Shown here in pieces: positions 1 through 6,054 of a DNA stretch of 21,597 bases. Positions within the stretch are counted from its first letter, which is position 1; each line of letters begins with the position of its first letter. A program made the translations under genes and the position numbers. The notes under the pieces are model-generated. The model was not told where the DNA came from. It ran no database searches and saw only the letters and a list, made by a program, of their open reading frames with translations. The stretch covers positions 1 through 21,597 of the IMG/VR virus record IMGVR_UViG_3300018042_000051, one strand, 5' to 3'. The stretch comes from a virus.

Positions 1-2
1 CA

Positions 3-254
3 GAGCGGACAGTCCAGCACAGCGTTAATGACCTGGCTCGGGCAGTCTGGTCTGGTCCCGCACACACTTCACCGCCTGCTGAGTTCTGCCAGGACGTGCA
101 ACGCCGGGTAGGCGCCATGTTCAGCCTTGAGGTGCGTGACCCTAACGCTCCGGTACTGACGTCTAGCCAGTTTCGCAGGGCTCGGGCGGTGCTCACTGAT
201 ACACCGCCGCTTGAGTACACGAGCGTGAACGGTAACGGTGGTGGTCACGCATGA
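3..254 (+). CDS. C-terminal fragment of a phage protein, probably portal protein
   Basis: An open frame enters from the left edge and runs 83 residues to TGA at 252-254, so only the C-terminus is visible. I do not recognise a domain. The fragment has a mixed, probably helical stretch (LARAVWSG, DVQRRVGAMFSLEV) and a flexible end rich in Gly and Asn. Its identity rests on position: in HK97-type head modules the portal gene usually precedes the prohead protease and capsid genes, and both follow here on the same strand. The last 10 bases overlap the 3' end of the HNH gene on the other strand. Codon use is less GC-biased than in the protease gene. It could also be another head or packaging protein. 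Confidence 0.45.
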   Translation, partial: ERTVQHSVNDLARAVWSGPAHTSPPAEFCQDVQRRVGAMFSLEVRDPNAPVLTSSQFRRARAVLTDTPPLEYTSVNGNGGGHA

Positions 255-919
255 ATAAGACAGTTCGTGCGAGCTGTGCGGATCTCTTCTGCCGGGATCA
301 GGCCAAGATCGAACATTCGGTGATGGTTCGGGCACAGCATGACGACGTTTTCCAGGTCGTCTGTGCCACCGGCTTTGCGGGCAACGATGTGTGCAACGTC
401 GCACGGTGCTTCAGCCCAGTTGCACAGCGCACAGCGGTCGATAAATCCAGGACGGATCATCCGCCGGAAGGTGCTGGGGCTGGTGTAGACGCCGTTAGCA
501 GGTCGGCGGCCAGTCATGGTCTGCGAGTGGCCGATTCCAAAGCACGTCCGATTGCAGTAAACAGCGCCTTCGCGCATCTGCGACGGCAGGCGTTCAACGG
601 GTTTTCCGCAAGTACCGCACGGCGTGGTCGTTCGGGCTACCCGGGCGCGCCCTGGGTGAGCCTTCTGATGCGCGAACTTGCAGGGATTTCCGCAAAATCT
701 CGCTTTGGCGCGTGCAGCCTGGCCTTCGCGCCAAGGAAGTGGTCGACCGCACTGTTCGCACGACGGCGGTGCATTATCACGCCCGGCTGTGCGGCGGCAT
801 GTTTCGCTGCACCACCGTGCTCGTGCACGGGCCTTAATGCCAGGACGCCAAGGGATCTTCGCGGCGCAATTCGCGCAGGTCTTGCCAGGTATGTACCGAG
901 GGCTAGCGCTGCTGGTCAC
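245..919 (-). CDS. HNH endonuclease with three zinc-ribbon repeats
   Basis: Predicted 224-residue HNH-family nuclease, probably a free-standing homing-type endonuclease that nicks or cuts DNA using a divalent metal. The N-terminal half holds three similar cysteine modules of the form CxxC-x(17-18)-C-x3-C (C15/C18/C37/C41, C54/C57/C76/C80, C101/C104/C122/C126), likely zinc-binding DNA contacts. The C-terminal HNH core has C163/C166, AHI around H177, N191 and CPNHH at 196-200. The GTG at 919 was chosen because the cysteine modules begin just after it, a TATACT -10 element lies 6 bases upstream, and an earlier start would run into the protease gene. It is the only minus-strand gene in the head module, which suggests insertion of a mobile gene. 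The family call is firm; a homing role is inferred from family and position. Confidence 0.85.
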   Translation of the reverse strand: MTSSASPRYIPGKTCANCAAKIPWRPGIKARARARWCSETCRRTAGRDNAPPSCEQCGRPLPWREGQAARAKARFCGNPCKFAHQKAHPGRARVARTTTPCGTCGKPVERLPSQMREGAVYCNRTCFGIGHSQTMTGRRPANGVYTSPSTFRRMIRPGFIDRCALCNWAEAPCDVAHIVARKAGGTDDLENVVMLCPNHHRMFDLGLIPAEEIRTARTNCLIHA

Positions 920-920
920 G

Positions 921-932
921 GTATAAGTATAC
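921..932 (-). promoter_or_regulatory. AT-rich palindrome with probable -10 of the HNH gene
   Basis: The 12 bases form GTATA-AG-TATAC, a 5-bp inverted repeat in the 26-base gap between the divergent HNH and protease genes. Read on the minus strand it contains TATACT at 931-926, a good -10 hexamer. Its distance to the GTG at 919 would place transcription start at or next to the start codon, so the HNH mRNA may be leaderless. No convincing -35 is visible. The palindrome could also bind a regulator. Confidence 0.4.
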
Positions 933-945
933 AGGGAGTTTAGCA

Positions 946-1956
946 GTGGCACCTTTGACTGGCCAGGCCGAAAACGACCTCCCCGACAGCGTTTTTGCCC
1001 ACATCGAGGCCGGCGGATCGAAGGACGCGAGCGGAAAGACCGTTCCGCGGTCCAAGCGGCATTTCCCGATTCATGACGCGGCGCATGTCCGCAACGCGCT
1101 GGCTCGCGCACCGCAGTCGCCGTTCGGCAAGCCGGCCATGCCGAAGATTCTGGCTGCCGCGCGCAAATACGGCGTCAAGGTCTCCGGCGCGGAGCGGGCT
1201 ATGTTCGGCGAGGTCACGCTCGATGGTTTCCCCGAGCGGCGGTTCACCCGGTTCCCGCCGGAGATCCGCTCGGCGCCCAACGGCAGTACCGCGAAGCACA
1301 TCTTCGGGTACGCCGCGTGCTTCGGCAAGCTGTCCCGGCGGCTCGGCGGTTTCGTGGAGCAGGTCGGGGAGACCAGCTTCAACGAGAGCCGCACCGAGGG
1401 CTGGTCGAACGTGGTGTGCCGGTACAACCACCGCGATGACGGCCTGCTGGGCACCACCTACGCCCGCACGCTACAGCTGGCGATCGATGAGACCGGGCTG
1501 TCGTATGAGGTAGAGCCGCCCAACGCCCGCTCTGACGTGCTCGAATACGTGCAGCGCGGCGACATCCGGCACTCCAGCTTCGCGTTCCGGGTGCTGCCCG
1601 GCGGCGACGAGTGGGGCGTGTCCGAGTTCAACTACCCGATGCGCACCCTGCATTCGGTGGAACTGGTCGACGTCGCGCCCGTGCTTGATCCCGCCTACCC
1701 GGACGCCACCGCGGGGGCGCGTGCGATCGACGGCGCGGTCGTGTCGCTGGCCGGCTGGGTGCAGGGCGATGTGGAAGAGGTCCGCTGCCGGCTGGACGAG
1801 GGCCGCGCGATGGAGTTCTTCAAGGTCACCAGCCGCGATGGCGGGCGGCCGAAGCCGCAGACCAAGCCGGCCCCGCCGAAGCCCGTCATGACCGGCGCCA
1901 ACGCGCTGCTGGACCTCATGAACAACCAGGACGATCCCTACAAAGACGAGGGCTGA
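946..1956 (+). CDS. HK97-type prohead protease with N-terminal DUF6582-like domain
   Basis: A 336-residue serine protease expected to cleave the capsid precursor and scaffold domain during head maturation. Residues about 85-270 match the HK97 prohead protease family (peptidase U35): the catalytic His is in YNHRDDGLLGT (H162) and the catalytic Ser in RGDIRHSSFAF (S210 or S211), with the usual strand pattern ending HSVELVDVAPVLDPAYP. Residues about 10-80 (LPDSVFAHIE, RHFPIHDAAHVRNALAR) form a separate domain that I recall as DUF6582, seen in many actinophage proteins; the fusion makes this protein longer than the roughly 200-residue stand-alone proteases. The C-terminal 50 residues are Pro/Lys-rich and probably flexible. 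The GTG start has GGGAG about 8 bases upstream. The capsid gene follows after a 101-base leader. Confidence 0.9.
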   Translation: MAPLTGQAENDLPDSVFAHIEAGGSKDASGKTVPRSKRHFPIHDAAHVRNALARAPQSPFGKPAMPKILAAARKYGVKVSGAERAMFGEVTLDGFPERRFTRFPPEIRSAPNGSTAKHIFGYAACFGKLSRRLGGFVEQVGETSFNESRTEGWSNVVCRYNHRDDGLLGTTYARTLQLAIDETGLSYEVEPPNARSDVLEYVQRGDIRHSSFAFRVLPGGDEWGVSEFNYPMRTLHSVELVDVAPVLDPAYPDATAGARAIDGAVVSLAGWVQGDVEEVRCRLDEGRAMEFFKVTSRDGGRPKPQTKPAPPKPVMTGANALLDLMNNQDDPYKDEG

Positions 1957-1968
1957 CCAGCCGGTCAG
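1953..1968 (+). other. short hairpin at the protease stop codon
   Basis: CTGACC (1953-1958) and GGTCAG (1963-1968) form a 6-bp perfect stem with a 4-base loop, overlapping the TGA stop of the protease gene and followed by TT. It may be a weak terminator or an RNA processing or stability element separating protease and capsid expression. There is no U-tract. Confidence 0.35.
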
Positions 1969-1983
1969 TTCACACAAGTAAAT

Positions 1984-2033
1984 ATCTGCCGTGGCCGTAG
2001 CTGCGTAAGCGTACGGACGGAGCCGGTGCAGAT
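1984..2033 (+). promoter_or_regulatory. structured leader in front of the capsid gene
   Basis: Two nested inverted repeats lie between protease and capsid: outer ATCTGC (1984-1989) with GCAGAT (2028-2033), and inner CCGTA (1995-1999) with TACGG (2012-2016). The 8-mer GGAGCCGG at 2019-2026 recurs in three other gene leaders of this window. An AT-rich stretch, TAAATATCT, at 1979-1987 could hold a -10 element. The arrangement suggests a folded 5' leader controlling capsid translation or mRNA stability. Only base pairing is shown; function is inferred. Confidence 0.35.
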
Positions 2034-2057
2034 GCCATTCACAGAAGGGAAATAAAA

Positions 2058-3335
2058 ATGGCATCAGAAGTCGCGAAGCGACTGCGGGACCGGCGTATGA
2101 ACGTGTGGAATGACGCCAAGAAAATCGCTGAGGACGCGGCCAACGAGAACCGCGCCTTCACGCCGGAGGAGCAGGGCAAGTGGGACGCCTACAACGAGGA
2201 GATGACCACCCTCGACACCCGGATCAAGGCGGTCCTGGACACCGAGGGCCGGGCCAAGCAGGCGGATGACGCCTACGACGCCCTGTCCGGCCGCAAGAAG
2301 GAAGGCCCCGAGGGCACCCCGGCCCAGCGCGACACGCTGGCAGAGGTGCGCAAGTGGGCCCGCGGTGACGAGGGGGCGTCCCGGGCGCTGGAGATCCGGC
2401 ACGGCGCTCCCGGGCCGATCAACTACCGCATCCTGACCACCGCCGGCGCGAGCAGCAGCACTAATGCCAGCTCCGTTATCCCGACCGACTTTTACGATAT
2501 GCTAATTTCGCACCTAATCGAAGTATCCGGGATTATGCAATGTGGTCCCACGGTGCTTAATACAGGGGGCGGAGAGACGCTCCAGGTGCCTAAGACCACC
2601 GCGCACTCCTCTCCGGGTAACCCGCCATCACCGTCCCTTACCGCAGCGCAGAACGCAACGCTGCCGACGAGCGATCCTGCCTTTTCCATGATCTCGCTGA
2701 GCGCCTATAAATATGGCGTTCTTTTGCAGGTCGCGAGAGAATTGATAGACGATACGGCCGTGGATCTCCTTGGGTACTTGGCTATGCAAGCTGGCCGGGC
2801 GCTCGGCAACAACTTCGGAAACGCCCTGGTCAACGGCACGGGCTCTGGTGGGCCCAACGGCCTGATCAACCTGGCTACCCTCGGCGTTACTGGTGCCACG
2901 ACTGGCGTTTCCGGTGCGCCGTCTTATGCCAATCTCGTGGACATGGAATACTCCGTGATAGCGCCCTATCGCCAAAGCCGTTCGTGCTATTGGCTGGCTG
3001 CCGATAAAACAATTGGCGGCTTTAGGAAAATCACGGACACCGTGGGGCGCCCGATCTGGGAGCCGAGCGCAGTTCTGGGATCTCCGGACCTTCTTCTCGG
3101 CAAGCCGCTGGTCGCGGACCCGTTCATGCCGGCAATGGCGACTTCGGCGAAGGCGATTTGCTTCGGCGACTTCAGCCAGTTCTTCGTGCGCCTGGTCGGC
3201 GGGGTCCGGTTCGAGCGGTCCGACGACTTCGCGTTCGGCAGCGACCTGGTGACGTTCCGCGCGATCCTGCGTGGTGACGGCACCCTGGTCGACCAGACCG
3301 GAGCCATCAAGTACTACGCTGGGGCATCGACGTAA
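2058..3335 (+). CDS. HK97-family major capsid protein
   Basis: A 425-residue capsid protein of the HK97 fold, forming the icosahedral head. Residues 1 to about 115 are charged and helical (RRMNVWNDAKKIAEDAANEN, TPEEQGKWDAYNEEMTTLD), the typical delta/scaffold domain that the upstream protease would remove. The mature part starts around residue 120 and shows the family pattern: VIPTDFYDMLI, LLQVARELIDDTAVDLLGYL, a Gly-rich E-loop/P-domain region with NGTGSGGPNGLI, and a C-terminal FGDFSQFFVRLVGGVRFERS followed by LVTFRAILRGDGTLVD. Length is normal for the family. The ATG has GAAGGGA about 8 bases upstream. Codon use changes inside the gene: bases about 2455-3175 use AT-ending and rare codons (CTA, ATA, TTG, AGA), unlike both ends. 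Confidence 0.95.
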   Translation: MASEVAKRLRDRRMNVWNDAKKIAEDAANENRAFTPEEQGKWDAYNEEMTTLDTRIKAVLDTEGRAKQADDAYDALSGRKKEGPEGTPAQRDTLAEVRKWARGDEGASRALEIRHGAPGPINYRILTTAGASSSTNASSVIPTDFYDMLISHLIEVSGIMQCGPTVLNTGGGETLQVPKTTAHSSPGNPPSPSLTAAQNATLPTSDPAFSMISLSAYKYGVLLQVARELIDDTAVDLLGYLAMQAGRALGNNFGNALVNGTGSGGPNGLINLATLGVTGATTGVSGAPSYANLVDMEYSVIAPYRQSRSCYWLAADKTIGGFRKITDTVGRPIWEPSAVLGSPDLLLGKPLVADPFMPAMATSAKAICFGDFSQFFVRLVGGVRFERSDDFAFGSDLVTFRAILRGDGTLVDQTGAIKYYAGAST

Positions 3336-3361
3336 TACAGCGAGTAACCGAGGGAGAGGCC

Positions 3362-3703
3362 ATGCCACCGGAGGCGTTCCTGATGACGGGCGGCGCACAG
3401 CCGTTCCGTGAGGCGGAAGCGTGCCCGGTCATGGCCGGCCCGCACTGTGCGCCGCGGGATAAGCGGTCCTTCATGGTGGCCGACGCCGCCGTGGCGGACG
3501 GCACGGCAGCGGTACGGATCGCGATCTGGCGCTGCCAGTTCTGCAATGCGCTGCTGATCGGGATTGGGCGCCCGCTGGCGGAGATCGCCGGCAAGCCCGG
3601 TACCGGCGTGCACAGTCAGGAGTTCGCGTGGCTGGAAGAGGTTCCCGTGCGGCCGGAGGGGGCGGCACGGGAACCCAGCCACGCGGGCAGGGCACATGAG
3701 TAA
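3362..3703 (+). CDS. small hypothetical protein with cysteine pairs
   Basis: A 113-residue protein of unknown function, first gene behind the capsid gene. It has a cysteine pair in ACPVMAGPHC (C21, C28) and a CxxC in WRCQFCNALL, which could make one zinc site, followed by a hydrophobic strand (LLIGIG) and a flexible Pro/Glu-rich end. The start ATG at 3362 is preceded by GAGGGAGAGG, a strong ribosome binding site. Its last 8 bases overlap the next gene, so the two are probably translated together. It does not resemble the head-tail connector proteins usually found here. Confidence 0.65.
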   Translation: MPPEAFLMTGGAQPFREAEACPVMAGPHCAPRDKRSFMVADAAVADGTAAVRIAIWRCQFCNALLIGIGRPLAEIAGKPGTGVHSQEFAWLEEVPVRPEGAAREPSHAGRAHE

Positions 3704-3962
3704 CCGCAAACGGCTGCTCGCCGTCAGAGAGCGCATTCGGTGCGGGGCCTGCAACGGGTCCGCCGGGGGCCGCGCCACCGTGCTGCCGGACGGCCAGCAC
3801 ATCTGCCCGCGCTGCGTAGATACCGGGGTGCTGGCGCAGCGGCTGCCCTGCGGGCATGTCGGCATCCCCGGCACGATGGTCATCTCCGACAGCGCCGACC
3901 GGGGCAATTTCCAGTGCATCCAGTGCTCAGCGGAATCCACGCTGCCAGGAAGGGCGAACTGA
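3696..3962 (+). CDS. small zinc-ribbon-like protein
   Basis: An 88-residue protein of unknown function with four cysteine clusters: CGAC, CPRC, PCGH and CIQC. This looks like a compact double zinc-ribbon fold. The ATG at 3696 was chosen because it lies 8 bases inside the preceding gene's end, has GGGCAGGG upstream, and the conserved-looking cysteine region begins soon after it. The stop codon shares its last base with the next start (TGATG). The fold suggests nucleic-acid or protein binding, but no function can be assigned. Confidence 0.7.
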   Translation: MSNRKRLLAVRERIRCGACNGSAGGRATVLPDGQHICPRCVDTGVLAQRLPCGHVGIPGTMVISDSADRGNFQCIQCSAESTLPGRAN

Positions 3963-4390
3963 TGTGGGTCGCTATGGTGATCTCAATTTCCGGCGGGCGC
4001 GCGGATGGCCGGCCGTGGCCGAACGCGGGGTACCTGCTGGAGCTGCCGGATGCTGAGGGCGAGGACCTGATCCGCGGCCGGATGGCGGTACAGGTGCCGG
4101 TGCCCCAGCCCGTGCAGGCTCCGGTATCCGCGCCGCCGCCTGCCGCGCCGCCCGTGCAGGCTCCGGTATCCGCGCCGCCGCAGACCGCGGCCGGGCCCGT
4201 TCCCGCGGAGCCCGGGACGGCCAGCGCGGCGGAACCGGCTGCCGCGGCGGGGCAGGAGATGGAGCAGCCGAAGCCGGCTGACCCGAAGCAAGCCTGGGTC
4301 GATTACGCGGTCAGCCAAGGAGCGGACCTGTCGGCTGTCGCGGACGTGACCAAGCAGCAGCTGATGCAGGCTTATGGCGGGCGGCTTTGA
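3962..4390 (+). CDS. hypothetical protein with Pro/Ala linker and C-terminal helical motif
   Basis: A 142-residue protein in three parts: a short N-terminal domain (about 1-45, ending near LIRGRMAVQ), a long Pro/Ala/Val-rich linker (about 48-110) that contains a duplicated PVQAPVSAPP unit, and a C-terminal helical motif (QAWVDYAVSQGADLSAVADV, then TKQQLMQAYG). That last part resembles the small helix-extended-loop or SAP/HeH-like ends I recall in several actinophage proteins, but I cannot name the family surely. The start overlaps the previous stop by one base and has GGAAGGG upstream. The linker suggests a two-domain adaptor. Confidence 0.65.
   Translation: MWVAMVISISGGRADGRPWPNAGYLLELPDAEGEDLIRGRMAVQVPVPQPVQAPVSAPPPAAPPVQAPVSAPPQTAAGPVPAEPGTASAAEPAAAAGQEMEQPKPADPKQAWVDYAVSQGADLSAVADVTKQQLMQAYGGRL
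4109..4180 (+). repeat. 30-bp direct repeat encoding PVQAPVSAPP twice
   Basis: The 30 bases at 4109-4138 recur exactly at 4151-4180, with a 12-base spacer encoding Pro/Ala. The repeat lies in the flexible linker of the surrounding gene. Exact identity at the DNA level points to a recent duplication, and the linker length may vary between related phages. Confidence 0.85.
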
Positions 4391-4396
4391 CCCGCG

Positions 4397-4465
4397 TACG
4401 ATAAGAGCAGGTACACACACGCCCGCGGCCTCCTGGGGAGCCGGGCTCCAATCATGAGGAGCCCG
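4397..4465 (+). promoter_or_regulatory. putative promoter and leader with two competing hairpins
   Basis: A TACGAT -10-like hexamer lies at 4397-4402, 71 bases before the ATG at 4468. The leader can fold in two exclusive ways. GGAGC (4437-4441) can pair with GCTCC (4445-4449). Alternatively CGGGCTCC (4442-4449) can pair over 8 bp with GGAGCCCG (4458-4465), which would bury the ribosome binding site GAGGAG (4457-4461, extending upstream). This is the layout of a translational switch or attenuator. The 8-mer GGAGCCGG (4437-4444) is shared with other leaders here. Pairing is visible; switching is inferred. Confidence 0.45.
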
Positions 4466-4467
4466 CG

Positions 4468-5043
4468 ATGGCTATCGCTCCCACCCAGAAGCCGGACGAC
4501 AACGCCGGGGGCGGCAACGTTTCCGGCACCGATCCCACCAGTGCGTTTTCCGGGCAGCGGCCCAAGGGCAGCGACACCACCAACATGCCGGGCCAGTACC
4601 CGCCGGGCGGCTGGGGCGACGCGCTGTTCGGCGGCACCCTGCCGGTGGGCACCGGGGCGCCCGGCACCCAGGGCGCGGTCGACGGCTCGACCGCCGACGT
4701 GACCAATGAGCCGGGCCAGACCGATGACGGTTTCACCGGACTGCCAGAATCCGACATCGTGCAGTCCGGCGCTCCGGGTACGCCGACCACGCCCAACACC
4801 GCGGGCGGCGGCACCTCCATCTCCTACACCCAGCCCGGGTCCTACAGCTCCGGCACCTACCAGAGCGAGACCGTGCAGGATGACCTGTCCGGCCCGCGGG
4901 ACTCCACCCAGGCCAACGACATCGGCTACGCCAGCAGCGGGCCGAAGCTGCCGGGCATGTCCGAGCCGGAGGCGGGCAACAGCGCCTTCCAGCCGGGCGG
5001 CGGCGGGCACGTGCTGCGCGGCGGCCGGGATGTGCGGCCCTGA
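4468..5043 (+). CDS. low-complexity Gly/Pro/Ser/Thr-rich protein
   Basis: A 191-residue protein of unknown function made almost entirely of Gly, Pro, Ser, Thr, Asp and Ala, with scattered aromatic residues (QYPPGGWGDALFGG, SYTQPGSYSSGTYQSE). It has no cysteine, no signal peptide, no membrane segment and no recognisable domain, and is probably intrinsically disordered. The ATG has GAGGAG 6 bases upstream. It shares one base with the next gene (TGATG). Two further proteins of similar composition follow at 5043 and 5361. The high Ser/Thr content and the nearby glycan operon make it a possible glycan acceptor, which is speculation. Confidence 0.65.
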   Translation: MAIAPTQKPDDNAGGGNVSGTDPTSAFSGQRPKGSDTTNMPGQYPPGGWGDALFGGTLPVGTGAPGTQGAVDGSTADVTNEPGQTDDGFTGLPESDIVQSGAPGTPTTPNTAGGGTSISYTQPGSYSSGTYQSETVQDDLSGPRDSTQANDIGYASSGPKLPGMSEPEAGNSAFQPGGGGHVLRGGRDVRP

Positions 5044-5345
5044 TGAAAGACCTGTCGCCGCTGGCTAAAAACAGCATGTGGCCAACCAGCCAGTCCGGCG
5101 GCAACCGGATGTGCTCCAACTCCGAAGCGATGACCGCACCGGGGTCCTCACCGGTTGACCCGGAGATACCCAGCGCCCAGCAGTCGGACCCGTCCGTAAC
5201 CATCCCTGCACCGATGCCGTCCGGAACCAGCGGGAAACCGCAGGCCAGCAAGCAGGACAGCTATCACCCGGCCCGCCCTGCCTGGGGGGCCACCACCATC
5301 CCGGACGTCATCCGGGGCGGCGCCAATGGGTCCGCGGCAACCTGA
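5043..5345 (+). CDS. small Ser/Pro-rich hypothetical protein
   Basis: A 100-residue protein of unknown function, rich in Ser, Pro, Ala and Thr (SSPVDPEIPSAQQSDPS, IPAPMPSGTSGKPQ), probably disordered, with one short more ordered start (LSPLAKNSMWP) and end (GATTIPDVIRGG). Its ATG overlaps the stop of the preceding gene by one base, so translation is likely coupled; no clear independent ribosome binding site is seen. It belongs to a run of three similar low-complexity genes. No family recognised. Confidence 0.6.
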   Translation: MKDLSPLAKNSMWPTSQSGGNRMCSNSEAMTAPGSSPVDPEIPSAQQSDPSVTIPAPMPSGTSGKPQASKQDSYHPARPAWGATTIPDVIRGGANGSAAT

Positions 5346-5360
5346 TAAGGAGCACATCTC

Positions 5361-5615
5361 ATGCCCAGCGCACCGAAGCCCATCACCTCCCCGCCACCCA
5401 CCAGCCCGGACCAGCCGTACGACAGCGACGGTTCCGGCAGCGCCGACACCCAGCTCACCAGCCAGCACGCCTACGACGCGGCCGGCGGCGTGGCCAAGGC
5501 CGACCCGTGGCCGAAGGTGCAGCAAGGCGGCGCCGCGGACTTCCGGACCGGCAGCATCACGGGCGAGTGGCCTTCGAATGGCGCCTCGTCTGCCGGGCCG
5601 TGGAAGCAGGCGTGA
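5361..5615 (+). CDS. small low-complexity hypothetical protein
   Basis: An 84-residue protein of unknown function with a Pro/Ser/Asp-rich N-terminus (ITSPPPTSPDQPYDSDGSGS) and a C-terminal half with more mixed sequence (AYDAAGGVAKADPWPKVQQG, DFRTGSITGEWPSNG). The start is well supported by AAGGAG about 9 bases upstream. It follows the previous gene by 15 bases. It is the third member of the low-complexity run behind the capsid and zinc-ribbon genes. Confidence 0.65.
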   Translation: MPSAPKPITSPPPTSPDQPYDSDGSGSADTQLTSQHAYDAAGGVAKADPWPKVQQGGAADFRTGSITGEWPSNGASSAGPWKQA

Positions 5616-5618
5616 CCC

Positions 5619-5771
5619 GTGAGTGACATCGCCAAGGTAGCCGTCAACGGCAAAGAGCTGGCGCTCGGCAATCAGGACGTCACCAAGGTGGCGGTTAACG
5701 GCAAAGAGACCGCCGTTGTGCGGGCCAATGGGTCCGAGCTGGCCAAGGGCAACCAGGACCTGGCCAAGTAG
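5619..5771 (+). CDS. 50-residue repeat protein
   Basis: A short gene starting at GTG 5619, three bases after the previous stop, with GGAAGCAGG upstream. Its 50 residues are almost wholly repetitive: KVAVNGKE occurs at 6-13 and 23-30, and the 14-residue pattern NG(K/S)ELA(L/K)GNQD(V/L)(T/A)K occurs at 10-23 and 37-50. The alternating hydrophobic pattern with NGKE turns suggests beta hairpins. The codons differ between copies (AACGGC against AATGGG), so the protein repeat is kept while the DNA drifts, which supports real translation. Function unknown. Confidence 0.6.
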   Translation: MSDIAKVAVNGKELALGNQDVTKVAVNGKETAVVRANGSELAKGNQDLAK

Positions 5772-5786
5772 GGCCGGGAGCGCCGG

Positions 5787-5972
5787 ATGCACAATCACAT
5801 CGTGGCCGCCTCGTTCAATGTCAGCGGCCTGCACGGTGTGCTGCTGATCCTCGCGGTCATCCTGTTTTTCATCGCCGCGGTCATCGCCTGGTTCGTTTCG
5901 CCGCGGACGCACTGGGCGACGCTGGTGGCGGCCGGGCTGTGCCTTGCCGCACTCTCCGCACTGGTGACCTGA
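5787..5972 (+). CDS. small membrane protein, two transmembrane helices
   Basis: A 61-residue protein with two hydrophobic helices: about residues 18-37 (VLLILAVILFFIAAVIAWF) and about 43-60 (ATLVAAGLCLAALSALV), joined by a short loop SPRTHW. This hairpin topology fits small phage membrane proteins, including some holins, but no lysin gene is adjacent and no holin family is recognised. The ATG is preceded by GGGCCGGGAG. The next gene starts 82 bases downstream behind its own putative promoter. Confidence 0.6.
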   Translation: MHNHIVAASFNVSGLHGVLLILAVILFFIAAVIAWFVSPRTHWATLVAAGLCLAALSALVT

Positions 5973-5979
5973 TCGGGCG

Positions 5980-6025
5980 TACGCTGGGGGTCACAGTCTG
6001 AGGCCGTCGCAGCTGGCGGAGCCGG
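5980..6025 (+). promoter_or_regulatory. putative -10 and leader motif of the sugar operon
   Basis: TACGCT at 5980-5985, followed by GGGG, resembles the actinobacterial TANNNT -10 and lies 75 bases before the ATG of the first sugar gene. The leader carries GGAGCCGG at 6018-6025, 37 bases before the start codon, as in three other leaders of this window. No convincing -35 element is visible. Confidence 0.35.
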
Positions 6026-6054
6026 TCCGTTTCGCATGAGACGACGGCGATGCC

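Noticed and set aside
920-1111. Extended N-terminus of the HNH gene
   Set aside because: The frame is open upstream of 919, but the extra residues are Arg-rich with no domain, lie inside the protease gene and lack a ribosome binding site.
4454-4464. Resemblance to the cluster K mycobacteriophage start-associated sequence (GGGATAGGAGCCC)
   Set aside because: Only one partial match (AGGAGCCC) is seen, and it is explained by the ribosome binding site and hairpin. No second copy supports membership in that system.
5787-5972. Holin
   Set aside because: Two transmembrane helices are compatible, but there is no adjacent endolysin, no family match and no dual-start motif, so only 'small membrane protein' is supported.
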